40,652 nucleotides of DNA from Gloeophyllum trabeum ATCC 11539 (taxonomy: Eukaryota; Basidiomycota; Agaricomycetes; Gloeophyllales; Gloeophyllaceae): contig NW_006920416.1 in assembly GCF_000344685.1 (NCBI RefSeq), positions 1,007,231-1,047,882 on the forward strand. Direction: 5' to 3'. A program made the translations under genes and the position numbers. The notes beneath the pieces were generated by a model. It did not search any database. It was not told the DNA's origin and saw only the letters and a program-made list of their open reading frames with translations. Position 1 is the stretch's first letter. Each line of letters opens with the position of its first letter. Shown in pieces: positions 20,899-32,968 of the stretch.

Positions 20899-22669
20899 TT
20901 ACCAAATCCGAGTCTCGAGCAACAAATCACCGTTGCCCTCCAATCCGATGCACGCCTTCAAGAACGCCTCGAGCGCGTTCCGCTGTCTGCTCAAGCTGTT
21001 GACGACGTCCGTGCCGGGCTTGACGAGCGGCGCCTTGAGCATGTACGACAGGAGCGACAGAATCGGGTAAAGCGGCTTGAACTCGGTCTGCGCGCCGTTG
21101 GAGAGGTCGCGGTACTTGACGCGGGTCAGGAGCTCGGCGAGGATGCTCAGGTCCAGGATGAGTGGGGTAGCCAGGAGGGAGTCCTATCGGGTATAAGCGG
21201 TCAGTGAAAGCACTGGTAAGTCGCAGCGACGTCAACATACCTCGCACTCGTTGAAGATGTTAATGGTGGACCGACCGCCCATCAAGATCTCCGAGTAATA
21301 CTCATCGATGGCCCTCTTCGAGTCGCCGACGGCGGGTACATACTTAATCACCACGATATGATCGGGGTGCTCGCCCTTGGCCGCCTTGCCCTTGGCGCCC
21401 TCCGCGGGGGGCTTGTACAAAAGCCTGTTCGCGTTGACCATGTCATCCACGACGCTACTCTTGCTGATCTCCTTGCTCTTGAACTGCGGCTCGGCGGACA
21501 AGTTGTGGCCATCGTTGTTCCCAAGATGGTTGTACGACGCGATCGACAGTGGCTTGATACCCGCGTTGACGAGGAACTCGGCGAAGACGCTCTTGAGCTT
21601 CGTCTGGCCAGACTTGAGATCGTCCCCGCCGATGAACGACTGGTGGCGCTCAGCGAGCTCGATCACGCCGGGCACAAACGTGTTCTGCGGGGCGCCGTTG
21701 ACGAACGGCTCCCCCTCGAGGATGGACGCAACGGCGAAGAGGGTCGACGGGGACACCTCGGAGTGGGAGGCCTTGATCGCGGCGAGGAGGTTGTCCGCGG
21801 TGTCGTTCACGCCAGGGATGATGTCGCTGTAGCGCTCCGTGTTGGCAGTCCAGAAGACGACAACGCGGTCAAGCGCGTGCTTCTGCTTGAACGCACGGAT
21901 GTCGGCGCGCAGGTGCTCGAGGTGCGCCTGCTTGTCCGAGCCGGGAATGACGTTGTCCGCGCGCGCCTCCTGGTTCGCGGCGATGAAGTCGGGGTAGTAG
22001 ATCGACGGGAGGGGCTTGCCGATCTCAGCCATGTGCGGGGCGACCTGGCGCTGCAGATCCCAGTCAAGGACCTTAGCGCGCTCCATCGCCTTATCCATGG
22101 GCAGGCCGGAAATGTCCCAGCCGCCGAGGACGAGGTCGTTCGGGTGGACCATCGGCAGGATGGAGGAAATGGGGACATAAACCTCCTTGCCGGTAGCGGG
22201 ATTAGTGCCGATGCTGACAGTGGAGGCACGCAAGACGGAGCCGATGTAGTTGGGCTGTTGGATCCCGTTCTTGGTGTGCCAGGAGATCCCGTGGCGGTTG
22301 GCGAGGATGGTGGCGCAGAGGGTCGTGCCATTGTTTCCACCAAGTCCGACCATCATGAGACTAGATAAGAATCAAGACAGAGCCGTGCAGCAAGATAAAC
22401 AAGACGTACCCAGTCTTGGATACCTTGCGAGTCGTCTGGAACTCGAAAGGCTTGGAGACCGGCTTGACGCTGTACATGCCATTGGCGAAGACGGCTTCAG
22501 AGCCACGGTTGAAGAACTTAGAGACGATATGCTCGTCCGAATACGCGACATTCTCGGACTGCACAGTGATAGGCAGGGGGCGGGCTGCGGTGGGATGTAC
22601 GGGGACGAACCCCTCGAGCTCAGACTCGGGGGTGTTCAGCCCGGACGAGTTGGTAGTAGCGGGGCCCAT
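20899..22669 (-). CDS. INO1: Inositol-3-phosphate synthase (MIPS)
   Basis: This enzyme converts D-glucose 6-phosphate to 1D-myo-inositol 3-phosphate using NAD. It is the first committed step of inositol and phosphatidylinositol synthesis, in the cytosol. Exons 22410-22669, 21241-22360 and 20899-21183 give 554 residues, close to the yeast length of 533. The start [20 protein letters not shown] precedes [12 protein letters not shown]. The NAD-binding loop is [12 protein letters not shown]. Then come [87 protein letters not shown] and [20 protein letters not shown], ending with LLETRIW. All expected blocks are present and unbroken. Introns are 49 and 57 nt. Confidence 0.97.
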
Positions 22670-22846
22670 AGTTTATTTGTTTATTGAAGAATAGATTGAC
22701 GACGAACAGCGAGATGAAACTCAATGATTTGCTAGAGGGCTGGGAGCAGAGTGCTTGGAACCGCGGTGAGGGTTGTGAACGCTACCGAGCTGATTCGAGA
22801 ACATGCAACGGGGGCGGCTAGGGAAAGCTCAGAGAGCTGTGAAGGG

Positions 22847-22859
22847 TTTATAAACGCGT
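22847..22859 (-). promoter_or_regulatory. TATA-like box overlapping an ACGCGT site, INO1 promoter
   Basis: TTTATAAA (22847-22854) lies about 180 bp upstream of the INO1 ATG and is followed by ACGCGT (22854-22859). The position suits a core promoter. The assignment is by sequence resemblance only. Confidence 0.4.
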
Positions 22860-22869
22860 CAAGTGCTGT

Positions 22870-23865
22870 GGCAGTCGAGGTCGTTGAGGTAAAAGGGAAC
22901 GCGACTGGAAAATAGGGTGATACCCTCGTTAGCTTTATATTTGCCTTTTCAGAGTCCGCCGCTGAATGGAAAATAGTTTAGCCGGCCCCTGTCGATCTCT
23001 CCAAACACGCGTATGCATATATACGCGTACGCTTTATCTTCTGACTCTTCACTTCATAGCCGAGTTATGTCTTGACAGTCTTCCAAGAACAACTCTGTTA
23101 CACATGTCTACGCATTTTCTTACCTTGTAGCGGATAAACGTGCTGCTTACGATTGATCCTAGATTCTGCCGACCTTGCTGTCGACATAACATAATCTGAA
23201 TCTATCACACATGAGGCATTCTATCACGCCCTGAGCTCGGTTTTTTGGGGGATTTGTAGGACGGCATCCTGATGTGAAGGGTCACGCCCGATAACATTTT
23301 AAAACTCGGGAACCATGAACCGTTCTTTATCAAGGCATAAGTGCGAGTCCAGGGAACCTGCCTTTGAGCGGTGGAAAGCATCTGAGTAGTCGGAGTTGAA
23401 CTTGCAAGTAAACGGTAAACGGTTCGCATCCCACATATCTCTCCAGAATGTAGGCAAGGTGGACCAGTCTATGCCTCGGACATGGTGATCAGCGTTGACA
23501 TACCGTATACTACGATATCCTCCGTCCCAACGGTGATAAACGTCTCAAGGGCTGGCGACTACAAGAGGAAATGTCCCGCTAGCGGCACTGCTGTGGTACG
23601 ATAGTGATGATTGAGGAGGTAGCCTTCGCTGATTTGCTATATTAGACTCGAATATGATAAGATCGAGCCCGAGTAAAAGCATGGGCAGGAACGTGCAGAC
23701 TCCCTGACCTTGACTGTGCACTACTGTCGGGCGTGCATGAGAGGTCTGTACTCGACAAAGGAACTGTTCACAAATTTGCTTTGTAGGCATAGTGTTGTAT
23801 GCAAGTTGTATGGGCTTTGGATTCGCCAACACTGCAAGCAACAAAAATATTACTTGCACTACACT
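22870..23865. other. Intergenic region between INO1 and tRNA-Thr
   Basis: About one kilobase with no supported gene. It contains an inverted pair ACGCGTAT (23007-23014) and ATACGCGT (23021-23028), reported separately as a finding. Otherwise nothing is recognised. Confidence 0.45.
23843..23847 (-). terminator. RNA polymerase III T-run terminator
   Basis: Five A residues on the plus strand, hence TTTTT on the transcribed strand, lie about 19 bases past the 3' end of tRNA-Thr(AGT). Confidence 0.6.
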
Positions 23866-23938
23866 TTCCCACCAGCCGATTCGAACGACTGACCTCGACA
23901 TTACTAGTGTCGCGCTCTACCAACTGAGCTAGGCGGGA
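23866..23938 (-). tRNA. tRNA-Thr (anticodon AGT)
   Basis: Read on the minus strand, the acceptor stem TCCCGCC pairs with GGTGGGA with one G-T pair. The D arm is GCTC-AGTTGGTA-GAGC. The anticodon arm is CGACA-CTAGTAA-TGTCG, giving anticodon AGT. The T arm is AGTCG-TTCGAAT-CGGCT. Total length is 73 nt with no intron. The wobble A would be edited to inosine, as is normal for eukaryotic Thr(AGT). Confidence 0.93.
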
Positions 23939-24085
23939 TGTGTGCCGATTGGTGTTAAATATTTTTATAGCCATTATGTAGCTACCTTCAACCCAAAACT
24001 TCGAGCCCGAACTTGACTTGGGCTGGTACACGTCCCCACCGTACGCCTGGCAAGGATCCCTGCTGGACCTGGCAACAAGCATACA

Positions 24086-26033
24086 ATGTATGCCCACCTT
24101 CTGACAAGAGTTCCCGCCCGCCGTGCGCTGGCGTCCGTGCAGCAGCGACCAGGGCCGTCCGCAATCCGCTACATGGCCTCCAAGTCAAAGCGCACTCTCC
24201 CTCCCTTGAAGTCTTCGGCGCAGGCGTCATCGTCGTCTACCACCCCGCCTCCCCGAGAGCAGCCTGCTGATGCACCTACAACATCGCCGCCAGCAGCGAA
24301 CTCGTCGGCGTCTACCCCGCCGTCGAACTTACGTTCACTAGATTTCGAGACCACGGGCACGGATATCCCCACGTCGCTCACGAAGACCGCTGAATCTGAG
24401 ACAGCGCAGGGTCAGAGAGAGGATGGAGGTCAGCCGAGAGAGCGCACGGGCGCGCGGTCGTCGAAGGATTCATTGTCCAGCATTGAGCGGCGGAGGCGGA
24501 TGCTGAGTAGGGTGACCTTGGCTATCCTGCTGTTCGCCATGGTAGCAGAGGGGGCGTATATGGGGCGCGAGTGGGAGGCGGAGGAGCTCAAGGAGAAGAA
24601 GATGGTGAGTTCTGACTAGTATCTACTGCGAGTAACGCATGCAATGTCAACGGCACGACAGACACCAGAGACGGCGCCATCGACGCGATGGGGACGGACA
24701 AAGGCACGATTCTGGGAATTCTTCGGTGTATGTTCTTAATGTGGTCCTCTGTCTGTCCATTGACTTTCCTCCCCGCTTTCAGGTATTCTCGGAACCGCAG
24801 TGGCCTGAGCTTCTCCCGCCGCCTCTCCCTGCACCACACCAAAAACCCTACACCCTCCTCGTATCGTTAGAAAACCTTCTTGTTTGGAGTACATGGGACG
24901 TGGGTGACCCCATGTCTGGTATCCTTTGGCCTCCACCTCTAACGTGCCTTTGGTAGCGTCAGCACGGCTGGCGAACAGCAAAACGTCCCGGCGTGGACTA
25001 TTTCCTTGCCTACCTCTCACAATTCTATGAAATTGTAGTGTTCACGACAGATCCTAGTTATGTACGTGTCTCACCGCTCTCCTAGCCCGTATTGCCTAAC
25101 ACATCGCTAGACCGCAGCGCCTATAGTCGAGAAATTAGACCCATACAATATGTTCATAACGTATAAACTATTCAGGGAGGCAACGCGCATGGTTGACGGT
25201 GTCGCTGTCAAGGTATGCCTCTCTCTTCGTTGTCCGATTGTGCGCTGAACTAGTGTGGCATGTTCTCTAGGACCTGTCATACCTGAACCGGCCACTTGAG
25301 AAAGTAATACTCCTCGACACACACCCTGAACATGTCAAGACGCATCCGGAGAACGCGATTATCCTGAAGCCGTGGAAGGGCGAAAAGGGCGACAAGGGAT
25401 TGATTGCCATGATACCTTTCCTCGAATGTGAGCTGACCGTCGCGCGTGGTTGCATGGCGGAGTGCTGATGTTCGAGTGTGCTCAGCCATAGGAATCTACA
25501 AGCCGCCGGATGTGCGCCCGATCCTGCAGGCCTACGCCGGGAAGGACATCCCTATCGAGTACGCGAAGAAGGAGGCGGAATTGAAGGCGAAGCATGTCGC
25601 CGAGTGGAAGGAGAAGCACAAGCATGGCGCTGGGGTGGGGGCGTTCAAGCTCAGCAATTTGTTCGGAGGCAGCTCGGTGCGTCTTCATCATCCTCTCATC
25701 CAAACCGACCAACTGACTGCGAGCCTCCCCTATGTCTATCAGAACAACACCTCCCCCATCCCGCCTACGTACCTCGAGCAAAAGCGCGCAGAGGCGCAGG
25801 CGATCTACAAGGAGGAGCAGGCGTACATCGCGTCGCACAAGGAGGAGTTCGACCGGCTGCTGGAGGAGGACAGGAAGGCGATGGCGCGGGAGATGAGCGG
25901 GAGCCTGTGGGGCGCGATCGGGAAGATGGCGGGTGTGCCGCCGCCGCCGATGTCGGAGGAGCAGGCAAAGCAGTCGCAGGCGGCGGCGCAGGGGCAGATT
26001 GTGCCCGTACAGGATGGTGCAGCGAAGGCGTAG
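24086..26033 (+). CDS. TIM50: Mitochondrial import inner membrane translocase subunit Tim50
   Basis: Tim50 is the presequence receptor of the TIM23 complex, anchored in the inner membrane and facing the intermembrane space. Eight exons (24086-24604, 24662-24727, 24783-24899, 24957-25061, 25111-25212, 25271-25427, 25486-25676, 25743-26033) give 515 residues. An Arg-rich presequence ([20 protein letters not shown]) is followed by a Ser/Pro/Thr-rich linker. Next is one membrane helix ([19 protein letters not shown]), then an FCP1-like domain: [72 protein letters not shown] and [11 protein letters not shown]. The phosphatase motif DxDx(T/V) is replaced by VSLEN, as expected for fungal Tim50, which is not a phosphatase. 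The last 66 nt intron is in frame and has no stop. Confidence 0.96.
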
Positions 26034-26983
26034 AGATGTTGTTCGGTTGTGTTACTTTGTTGAGTTATCGATGCTCTCCACTCTTGATGCGCAGGACTGA
26101 AAGCGATTCTTGTGACGAACCTGAGGGTCTGAAGACAGGAAGACGGACACAGTCGGGAGTTCAGTTGCGTAAGGCAAGGTAAGTACGTCAAATATCAATT
26201 GTGGATTGCATCGTCATTACAAGCATAGTATGTATGGTAGGTGGCTTATCCTCATCTTTCGATTAGGACAGAGTTACTGATGAAACCTCTATCCACGGAG
26301 AGAAGAGTGTTTATCTTGGGCCAACTTGACTGTCGACCATGCAAAGTGGACGTCCATGGAAGACTACCTTATGGCCCGTACACTATCTGACTGTCAAGGC
26401 TTCCGTTGCTGGTTCCAGCATGAGAATGCCATCCCACTCTTGCTGACTAGTAGGATACATCGTTGGCTCGGAACATCAGATCGAGTAGGAAGGTATGCGG
26501 AGGGGGTACGTGGCTCGGTACAATCTGGTATTGAAGAACGGGGAATATGGTGGTCGTGCGACCACCATTGCCCTTTTATAAATGGGAACTGCGTTTGGGC
26601 GAAGTAAGAGGACAGTGGTTCTTTTTTGCAACGTCTCCGTGTACGAGACGTCAGCTGAGCATACAGAATCAGTCTCCAGATATCTACTCTAGGCCCATTT
26701 CCTGATGTTGTCTGCCTCGTTCCTGACGGGGTATGCATCTGCAAATGCGGCAGAACGTCGGTGTTCAACTCATGCGTATATGCGTATAACTATAGACTGC
26801 TGTTTGGCGATCAAGCGAATATAGTAGGACCTTGCTTATCTCTTCATTGACCTCCAGACTTCCAGCTCTGGCACAGAAGTAGGAATCCCGTAATAGATAA
26901 GGCTTCTCCAGAGCTAATCTACTATTGTAGGCGTATATGGGACTCAGACGGGCAACGATGCGCAGAAGACACGGCACCCCTCT
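26034..26983. other. Intergenic region upstream of the flavoprotein gene
   Basis: About 950 bases with no supported gene. It contains the TIM50 3' end and the upstream region of the flavin-dependent oxidase gene. Short frames lack motif. Confidence 0.45.
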
Positions 26984-28639
26984 ATGGCTTCCAACGACCT
27001 ATCTCAGAAGATTCTGATTGTCGGTGCCGGATGCTTTGGCATATCCACGGCGTACCACTTGCTCAAGCGTGGCTACAGCTCTATCACAGTGCTAGACAGG
27101 TCCGCCACACTTCCAGCGCCGGACGCTGCCAGCACCGATATCAACCGCAGTACGTTTCCTGGCTAGACAGACCGATACAGATTGATGAACTCATCCCATG
27201 CAGTGGTCCGGAGTTCGTATTCTGACCCATTCTACAGCAAACTCTGCCACGAAGCTATAGAGAGCTGGAGGGATCAGTCAGAATGGCCCGATGTCTATCG
27301 CGAGTGAATTCACACCGTATTATGCAGAGAGCTGAAAATCCTCATAACAGCACCAGATCAGGGGTGTTAATGGGAGGTGCTGGTTACGATCCGTACACAG
27401 AAGCAGCCTACAGGACCGACCTTGCCATGGGAGCTCGCGTCCGGGATCTCCCTGATAGAGCCGCGATCCAAGCTGTGTTGCCTCCTGGCGTCAGGACAGG
27501 GCTATTCCGAGGGTATATCAGCCGCGACGGTGGTTGGGTTGATGCTGCAAAGGCGACAACTACGATGACCTCCAAAGTTATCCGTATGGGCGGTCAAGTG
27601 CATGCTGGAAAATCTGTTTGCAGCCTAGTCCGGAATGGTGGCAAGACGCACGGAATCGAGTGTGCGGATGGGACCGTCTTCCTAGCTGATCTTGTCATAA
27701 TTGCAACGGGATCGTGGACCGCTTCCAATTTCCCTGACCTTAGGCTCGAAGAGAAATGCGTTGCAGCTGGGTAAGTAGGGTAAATATGTGATCCTCGTGA
27801 TTCTGCCACTAAGTGTAATGTTCTGGTTAGGCAAAGTGTCGTCACCATACAACTCACAGCGGAAGAAAGCGAACGGTATCATGGTTGCCCGTGCATGGTG
27901 AACTATAAGACAGGTTTCTACATATTCCCGGTAAGTCTCCTTCCTGTCTTATTCTCTGTTCTCATCGTATAATAATATGCAGCCCAACAAAGACAACATC
28001 CTGAAAATGGGAAAACACTGCGGTGGCCACGTAAACCCAGTTCACATCAGTGAAGGCCATAGAACTATATCGGTCCCTAGAACCGCGTCCTCGCATGGTG
28101 ACGATGGCCTCCGCATCCCGAAGTCTATGCTGCAAGAGATACGTGCGCTCTTAGCTATGACCTTTCCGGAGCTTGCCCACAGGGCTTTCGCTAGTACCCG
28201 GCTTTGCTGGTAAGAGCATCTCCGCGAGCGTGTTACATGCTCCTTCAAATGTTTTTGCTTGTTCAGGTACACAGATACTCCTGATGAAGATTGGATCATC
28301 GGATTCTATCCAGGCGATGAGGGTCTTGTTATCGCGACCGGTGGGAGCGGCCATGCGTACAAGGTGAACTTTCCCTTAATACCGTCCATTATGAAGTTAA
28401 CGGATCGACGGTTTGTCTTGCAGTTCCTTCCCGTGATTGGGCGTCTCACCGCTGATCTCATATCTGGAACACTGGAGCCACCGCTGCGCAAGAAATTTGC
28501 GGTGGATAGAGCCTTCGTTCCGCACGAGAAGACCCGATCGCCTTCGGTCATGGAAGTGTTGGACGTCTCGGTGCTTTGCTCGGCTGATGACCTTGTAGCG
28601 AATCGGGCGTTCCTAGCGTCACGCCCTTCTCGACTCTAG
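26984..28639 (+). CDS. FAD-dependent amine/amino-acid oxidase of the sarcosine oxidase family
   Basis: Seven exons (26984-27149, 27204-27303, 27357-27770, 27831-27930, 27983-28209, 28267-28363, 28424-28639) give 439 residues. The start MASNDLSQKILIVGAGCFGI contains the dinucleotide-binding GxGxxG. RSSYSDPFYSKL, SGVLMGGAGYDPYTE and GGWVDAAKAT follow. LVIIATGSW marks the second flavin-contact strand. The block CWYTDTPDEDWIIGF carries the Cys that covalently binds FAD in monomeric sarcosine and fructosyl-amine oxidases. ATGGSGHAYK and a C-terminal FLPVIGRLTADLISG complete the DAO fold. These enzymes oxidise a C-N bond and make H2O2, usually in peroxisomes. The end ASRPSRL resembles a type 1 peroxisomal signal (S-R-L), which fits. 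The exact substrate cannot be set from sequence. Confidence 0.92.
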
Positions 28640-28936
28640 ATATTATGGATTTCCGGGGGGCAATTGAGCTACTGATTATATTCCTACCCTTTCTCTCGCA
28701 ATCAGCGAAGAAGATTTTATACGACTCTCATGTACGCAGAGCGCACTGGGAAGCAAAGTCACGTGGCTTCCGGACGCACGTAGAGGCAGATAATCCAAGA
28801 AATCAAGAACTTGAGCGCAGAATACCTGGCTTGCAGTTATTGCATTTCCTCTTTCACTCGCTTCTTCAACTTCGTTTCTGCTGAGATTCCTCGCGATGAT
28901 TAAATTATCACTCACGAATGAGATGAGGAAAACCGC
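28640..28936. other. Convergent intergenic region
   Basis: About 300 bases between the 3' ends of the flavoprotein gene and the minus-strand orphan gene. No supported frame or repeat. Confidence 0.45.
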
Positions 28937-30535
28937 TCACTTACCGCTCTCGTCATCGTCTTCTGATTTAGGACGCTTGAGATCTAGAAAGTAAGGCGTA
29001 ATGCCTATCAGTCTATGCCCCGGAGGGTACAGTCATGTGACTAACTGTTAATAGTGGGAGCATTCTCTACCAGTCGGCTCAATGCATCAATCAACGATGG
29101 TGATGGCTCATATCCCAGCGCAGGGTTAGAGCCGAAACCAGGTAGTTCGGCCTCAGCTTTCACAATAGGCGATGACCCATTATCTGGCGGATGTCCCGAG
29201 TCAGTCGATACAGATTTGACATACAGCTTACCATCCGCAGCTGTATTCTGCGATAGTTGCCTGAACGCGTCGAGCAGGGCGTTGGATGGTCTGTAATCGT
29301 CTGCGACACTTCGGTTAGCGTAGAGCAGAGGACGGCACAGTCGTGTCTAGTATATATATACCCTTTGACCCATGGCGACGGCCTCCATTTATATCAGGAT
29401 CGGGCTTGATAGTAGCATCAGGGAGGGAGGAATCTCGCGGCTCCTCCTTTGTTTCCTCCAGGTTTTCCCGCAACACATCGAAGGCAGCATCCTCTGGAAT
29501 GATAGTTACGAGAGATTATGGCTGATTGAGAGACCTCGAGCAGCGAGCAAACCTTCTTCATAGGGGTCATATTTCTTTGACAGAGCTAGCGGTTCGGATA
29601 AGTATTATCCTTTGACAACTGCACCGTCGACAAACCTGGCAAGGATGACTCCTGTTTGATCTCTCTCTTGACTTGTCCCGCGGCTGAACTCGGACCTTCA
29701 CCACCGTCTTGGACGCGCTGAGGGAGCTGGGCTGGACGTTGATATGGCGTAAACGCGTGCTGGAGGTACACAGTCAATATGCCATGCCCCAGAATTATTA
29801 CTCGAGCTCACAGGGTTAGGTGAACGTGCTGCTGTCGGTTGGGGTATGTTGCGTTCCTGTGCAGGCGGAGACATCTGTGATGGTGGAGACGTCTGTGATG
29901 ATGCATTGTTTCCGTGGCGAATCCCTGCTGGGGCCGGGTCGACAGGCCGTGGTGGAAGAAGCACCAACGGCGCGATACTTGCGGTAGGTTCACACCACGT
30001 CGGTGGAGGATAGGGAGATACGAGGTGGAGATCTAGTTGTCGTTCTGGGTACATGGGTTTCCATTGATCTAGGGTATACCGTAAGCAAGGACTATCAGGT
30101 TATCCTAGAAGCGAAGCAAAACAAACGGGAGGCGGGATCACCACGTAACCTGTAGTTATACTGGAATATACACGACACCCTGTCCGCATCTGCGGGAGTC
30201 AGCCGAGGTGCGAATGCACCCCATCTGTGTTGTCCCAGAGCGGGCATCACATCAATGTCCTTCTCCATGGACACGATAATCTCCGTTTTCTGTGGTTCAG
30301 ATATGTTCATCGTCAATCAACAAACAGACGCTGGGTGATGAACACGTACGGTACCCATAATGAATATAGAGATAATCCCGTTCTTAGTGTCGAATACTCG
30401 TTGAAGCCATGCAGCTGTCTCTTCGACATGGCGTTGAGTGCGATTTGATCTCGGCATGCGGAAAGGGTCGGTCACGACGATGTACTGCTCGTCTTCGGGT
30501 TCTTCATATACCTTTTGCTTTGAACCTTTTGCCAT
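28937..30535 (-). CDS. Hypothetical, probably nuclear, Pro/Ser-rich protein
   Basis: The start is the ATG at 30535 (MAKGSKQKVYEEPEDEQYIV). Exon 30350-30535 ends ISIFIMGT. The next exon reads KTEIIVSMEKDIDVMPALGQ, RWGAFAPRLTPADADR. A long disordered segment follows (VSPYPPPTWCEPTAS, ASSQTSPPSQMSPPAQERNI, GEGPSSAAGQVKREIKQESS). Then come ALSKKYDPYEE, DAAFDVLRENLEETKEEPRD, YRPSNALLDAFRQLSQNT, SSPIVKAEAELPGFGSNP and SLIDALSRLVENAPT. The end is LKRPKSEDDDESGK at the stop 28937-28939. Two lysines lie in sumoylation-like sites (VKREIKQE, IVKAEAE). Outer exons are firm. The splices near 30130-30060 and 29780-29700 are uncertain. No domain was recognised, and a nuclear role is inferred from composition. 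Confidence 0.55.
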
Positions 30536-30907
30536 GTCGAATGCTTTATTTCTGGCAAAGGAGGATGATTCAGATGACAATGAGAATAAAGGATATGTAG
30601 TGTGTACAAGTGTATACTTGGTGGCCGACCGGTATGCAAGCTTACAGCTCGAGAACGCGTCGACTTTGGTCTTTGATGGGAACTGGCGTCAGTTTCATCT
30701 CCGCCGCGCATGACTCCGTGATTATCTGGCGCCTCGGAAGCATTTCGGACGTGAATGTCGAGAGCAGAAAAGATATTACATTGGATCTTGACGTCGTAAA
30801 TACGCTGCGAATACCATACTCCAAACCCTTCACACTCCTGAGCACGGAACCCGTAAATCGTTGTTTGCATCGTCGTGGTCGCAACGTCGTACCCGCACCT
30901 TTTTTTC
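30536..30907. other. Intergenic region upstream of the orphan gene and downstream of CCT8
   Basis: About 370 bases with only short open frames. It should contain the promoter of the minus-strand orphan gene and the CCT8 3' end. Confidence 0.45.
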
Positions 30908-32968
30908 TTAATCATCCTCATCCCAATTCCCCGCCTGCTGCGGTATCTTCGGTCCTCCCGCCGGCTTGCTCATGATAATGCTATCAACGCTGAGGACAGC
31001 CACTGCAGCCTCGGTGCCCAGCTTCACCGCCCACGACTTAGCCGCGAGCGGATCCAGGATCTTGTGCTCAGTCGCTGACAGCGTCCCATCCGTCTCCGCC
31101 TACGGGGGTAGTTAGCTTCACGTCCCTTCAAAACGAATGACTACGATGTACCTCGACGTCCACCCCCCAGACCTCTCCACCCTTCTCCTCGTGCTTCGCC
31201 CACAACCGACTGAGCACCTCGTTCCCCTCCGCAGCACCAAACGCGTTCTCCGCCAGCGTGCGCGGCACAACTTCCAGCGCGCTCGCGTACCTCCTCACCG
31301 CATGCTGCGACAGGCCCTTCAGCCCGCTGCCGTACACCTCTATCCTCTTCGCGAGTTCGAGCTCGGTCGCGCCCGCGCCGGGCACGAGCTTCGGATCCTT
31401 CATCAGGGACTTGATGACGTTCACGCCGTCGTCAATTGCCCGCTCAAGGTCGTCCAGGTGGTTCTGTGTCGCGCCGCGCAGGACGATCGTCGCCGTCCGT
31501 GTCCTCTCGCCCTGCCCGGAGAACCCTTCCTCGCCGTCGACAAGCTGCCTGAGGACGGTCACGCGGTCACCGCCGACCTCGATACACTCGAAGACGTCGA
31601 CGAAGCCCGCTTCCTCGGGTGTGGGCGCGCCGATCCGCGTTAGCGGCGTCGCGTTGACGACGCGGCAGAGCCGCCGCAAATCGAATTTGGAGAGAACCTT
31701 GAGGACGGCGATGTTAAGCCGGTTGAGATAGTGCATTGCGAGCTCGCCAACGTTCGAGCCGGCGATGATCACTTTCACCCCAGAGTCTGCGATCTCTTTC
31801 AGTACCTACGATAATACATTAACATCAATCGCGCCAATTCCGAATGGGCAGACGAACCTTTTCTAGCTGCTGCTCCTCGCCGCGGGTGAAGTTGAGCATC
31901 TCGTCCTTGTTGTGGATGAGGACCGTTCCTTTTGTCTCTGTTTGCGAAATGTCGACGCCACATGTGTAAACGGCTACCTTGGCTTTTTTGACGTTCTTGA
32001 CGCTGCCTGCACATTTACGGCAAGCGAAGTCAAAATACTGACGGCGACAACCACATGCTGCAGTCATAACTCACCCTCAGGTTCCCGACCGAAGACCATA
32101 CCCTGCACGACTCTGCTATTTGCTAGACTCCCTCCCATTATTTTGACCACGCGGACATTGTCCACGTTGAAGTTCTTGGGATTCGTGGGCATCACGACCA
32201 TAGCGGCTTCTGCTACCAGTGATGAGAGTGTGTCTTCGTAGCCGTACTGCTTCGAGGCGATGGCGGGTTTGAGGGCGGTGGCAAGGGCGGATTGCGTGAA
32301 AGGGATGGGGAGACTGCTACATGACAGATCTGTGGTAGTCACACCGTCAGGAGTTGTGCCGAACACGGGCGTTCGTCATATTGAACGTACTTTCGAATTC
32401 TTCTAGCGACTTTGTGCACGCGAGTTCGTAGCCCCGGATGATCTCGCTCGGATGTAAGCCCATCACCAGGAGATGCTCGGCTTTCTTGAGCAGCTCCCCC
32501 GCGAGCATGATCACCATGTTCGTCGCATCGCCCATCTAGAATCCGTCAGCGGTGAACACTGCAGAGAGGTGGATAGATACACACCTCCTGCTCCTGTGCC
32601 TGCGACGCCATGACCACCAATTTTGCTGCGGGGTGCACCACCTCCATTTCACGCAGGATAGTAGCTGCATCGGACGTCACAAAAAGTTTGCCCAGATGAT
32701 TAATGATCAGCTTGTTCCTGCCTGCGATCCATCAGCAACACCATCCGTCCTCGTTACCGAAGAGCACACACCGTTTGGACCAAAACTTGTCCGGACCAGA
32801 TCAGACAGCTCCGATACAGCCTGGATGTTGCGCAGGACGGCATCCTCGATCCCTTGAAGGTGCTGGACGTGCGCATTAGTATCACTGGACTGAGCGCGCT
32901 GCCGAACCAACCTTGTAGCCGTCCTTAAAGAGCTGTATCTGGTTTGCCTTGGGGACCTTTAGCGACAT
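30908..32968 (-). CDS. CCT8: Chaperonin TCP-1 / CCT complex, theta subunit
   Basis: This is one of the eight subunits of the cytosolic group II chaperonin that folds actin and tubulin with ATP. Eight exons (32912-32968, 32772-32862, 32585-32721, 32391-32535, 32075-32329, 31858-32006, 31152-31805, 30908-31099) give 559 residues, the usual length. Landmarks are MSLKVPKANQIQLFKDGYK, RTSFGPNG (nucleotide-binding P-loop region), HLGKLFVTSDAATILREMEV, HPAAKLVVMASQAQEQE, MGDATNMVIMLAGELL (the usual GDGTN appears as GDATN), ETKGTVLIHNKDEM, FDLRRLCRVVNATPL, TIVLRGATQNHLDDLERAID, KLVPGAGATELELAKRI, PRTLAENAFG and SIIMSKPAGGP. The end NWDEDD matches the theta-type tail. All intron phases agree. Confidence 0.96.

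Noticed and set aside
21358..22368. 336-codon open frame on the plus strand opposite INO1
   Set aside because: It is an antisense shadow of the GC-rich, strongly biased INO1 exon, with low-complexity Val/Asp/Arg content and no motif.
25478..26182. 234-codon frame overlapping TIM50 in another frame
   Set aside because: It is Gly/Arg-rich and overlaps the exons that carry the conserved Tim50 sequence.
31137..31731. Two long plus-strand frames opposite CCT8
   Set aside because: They mirror the codon bias of the large CCT8 exon and have no family features.
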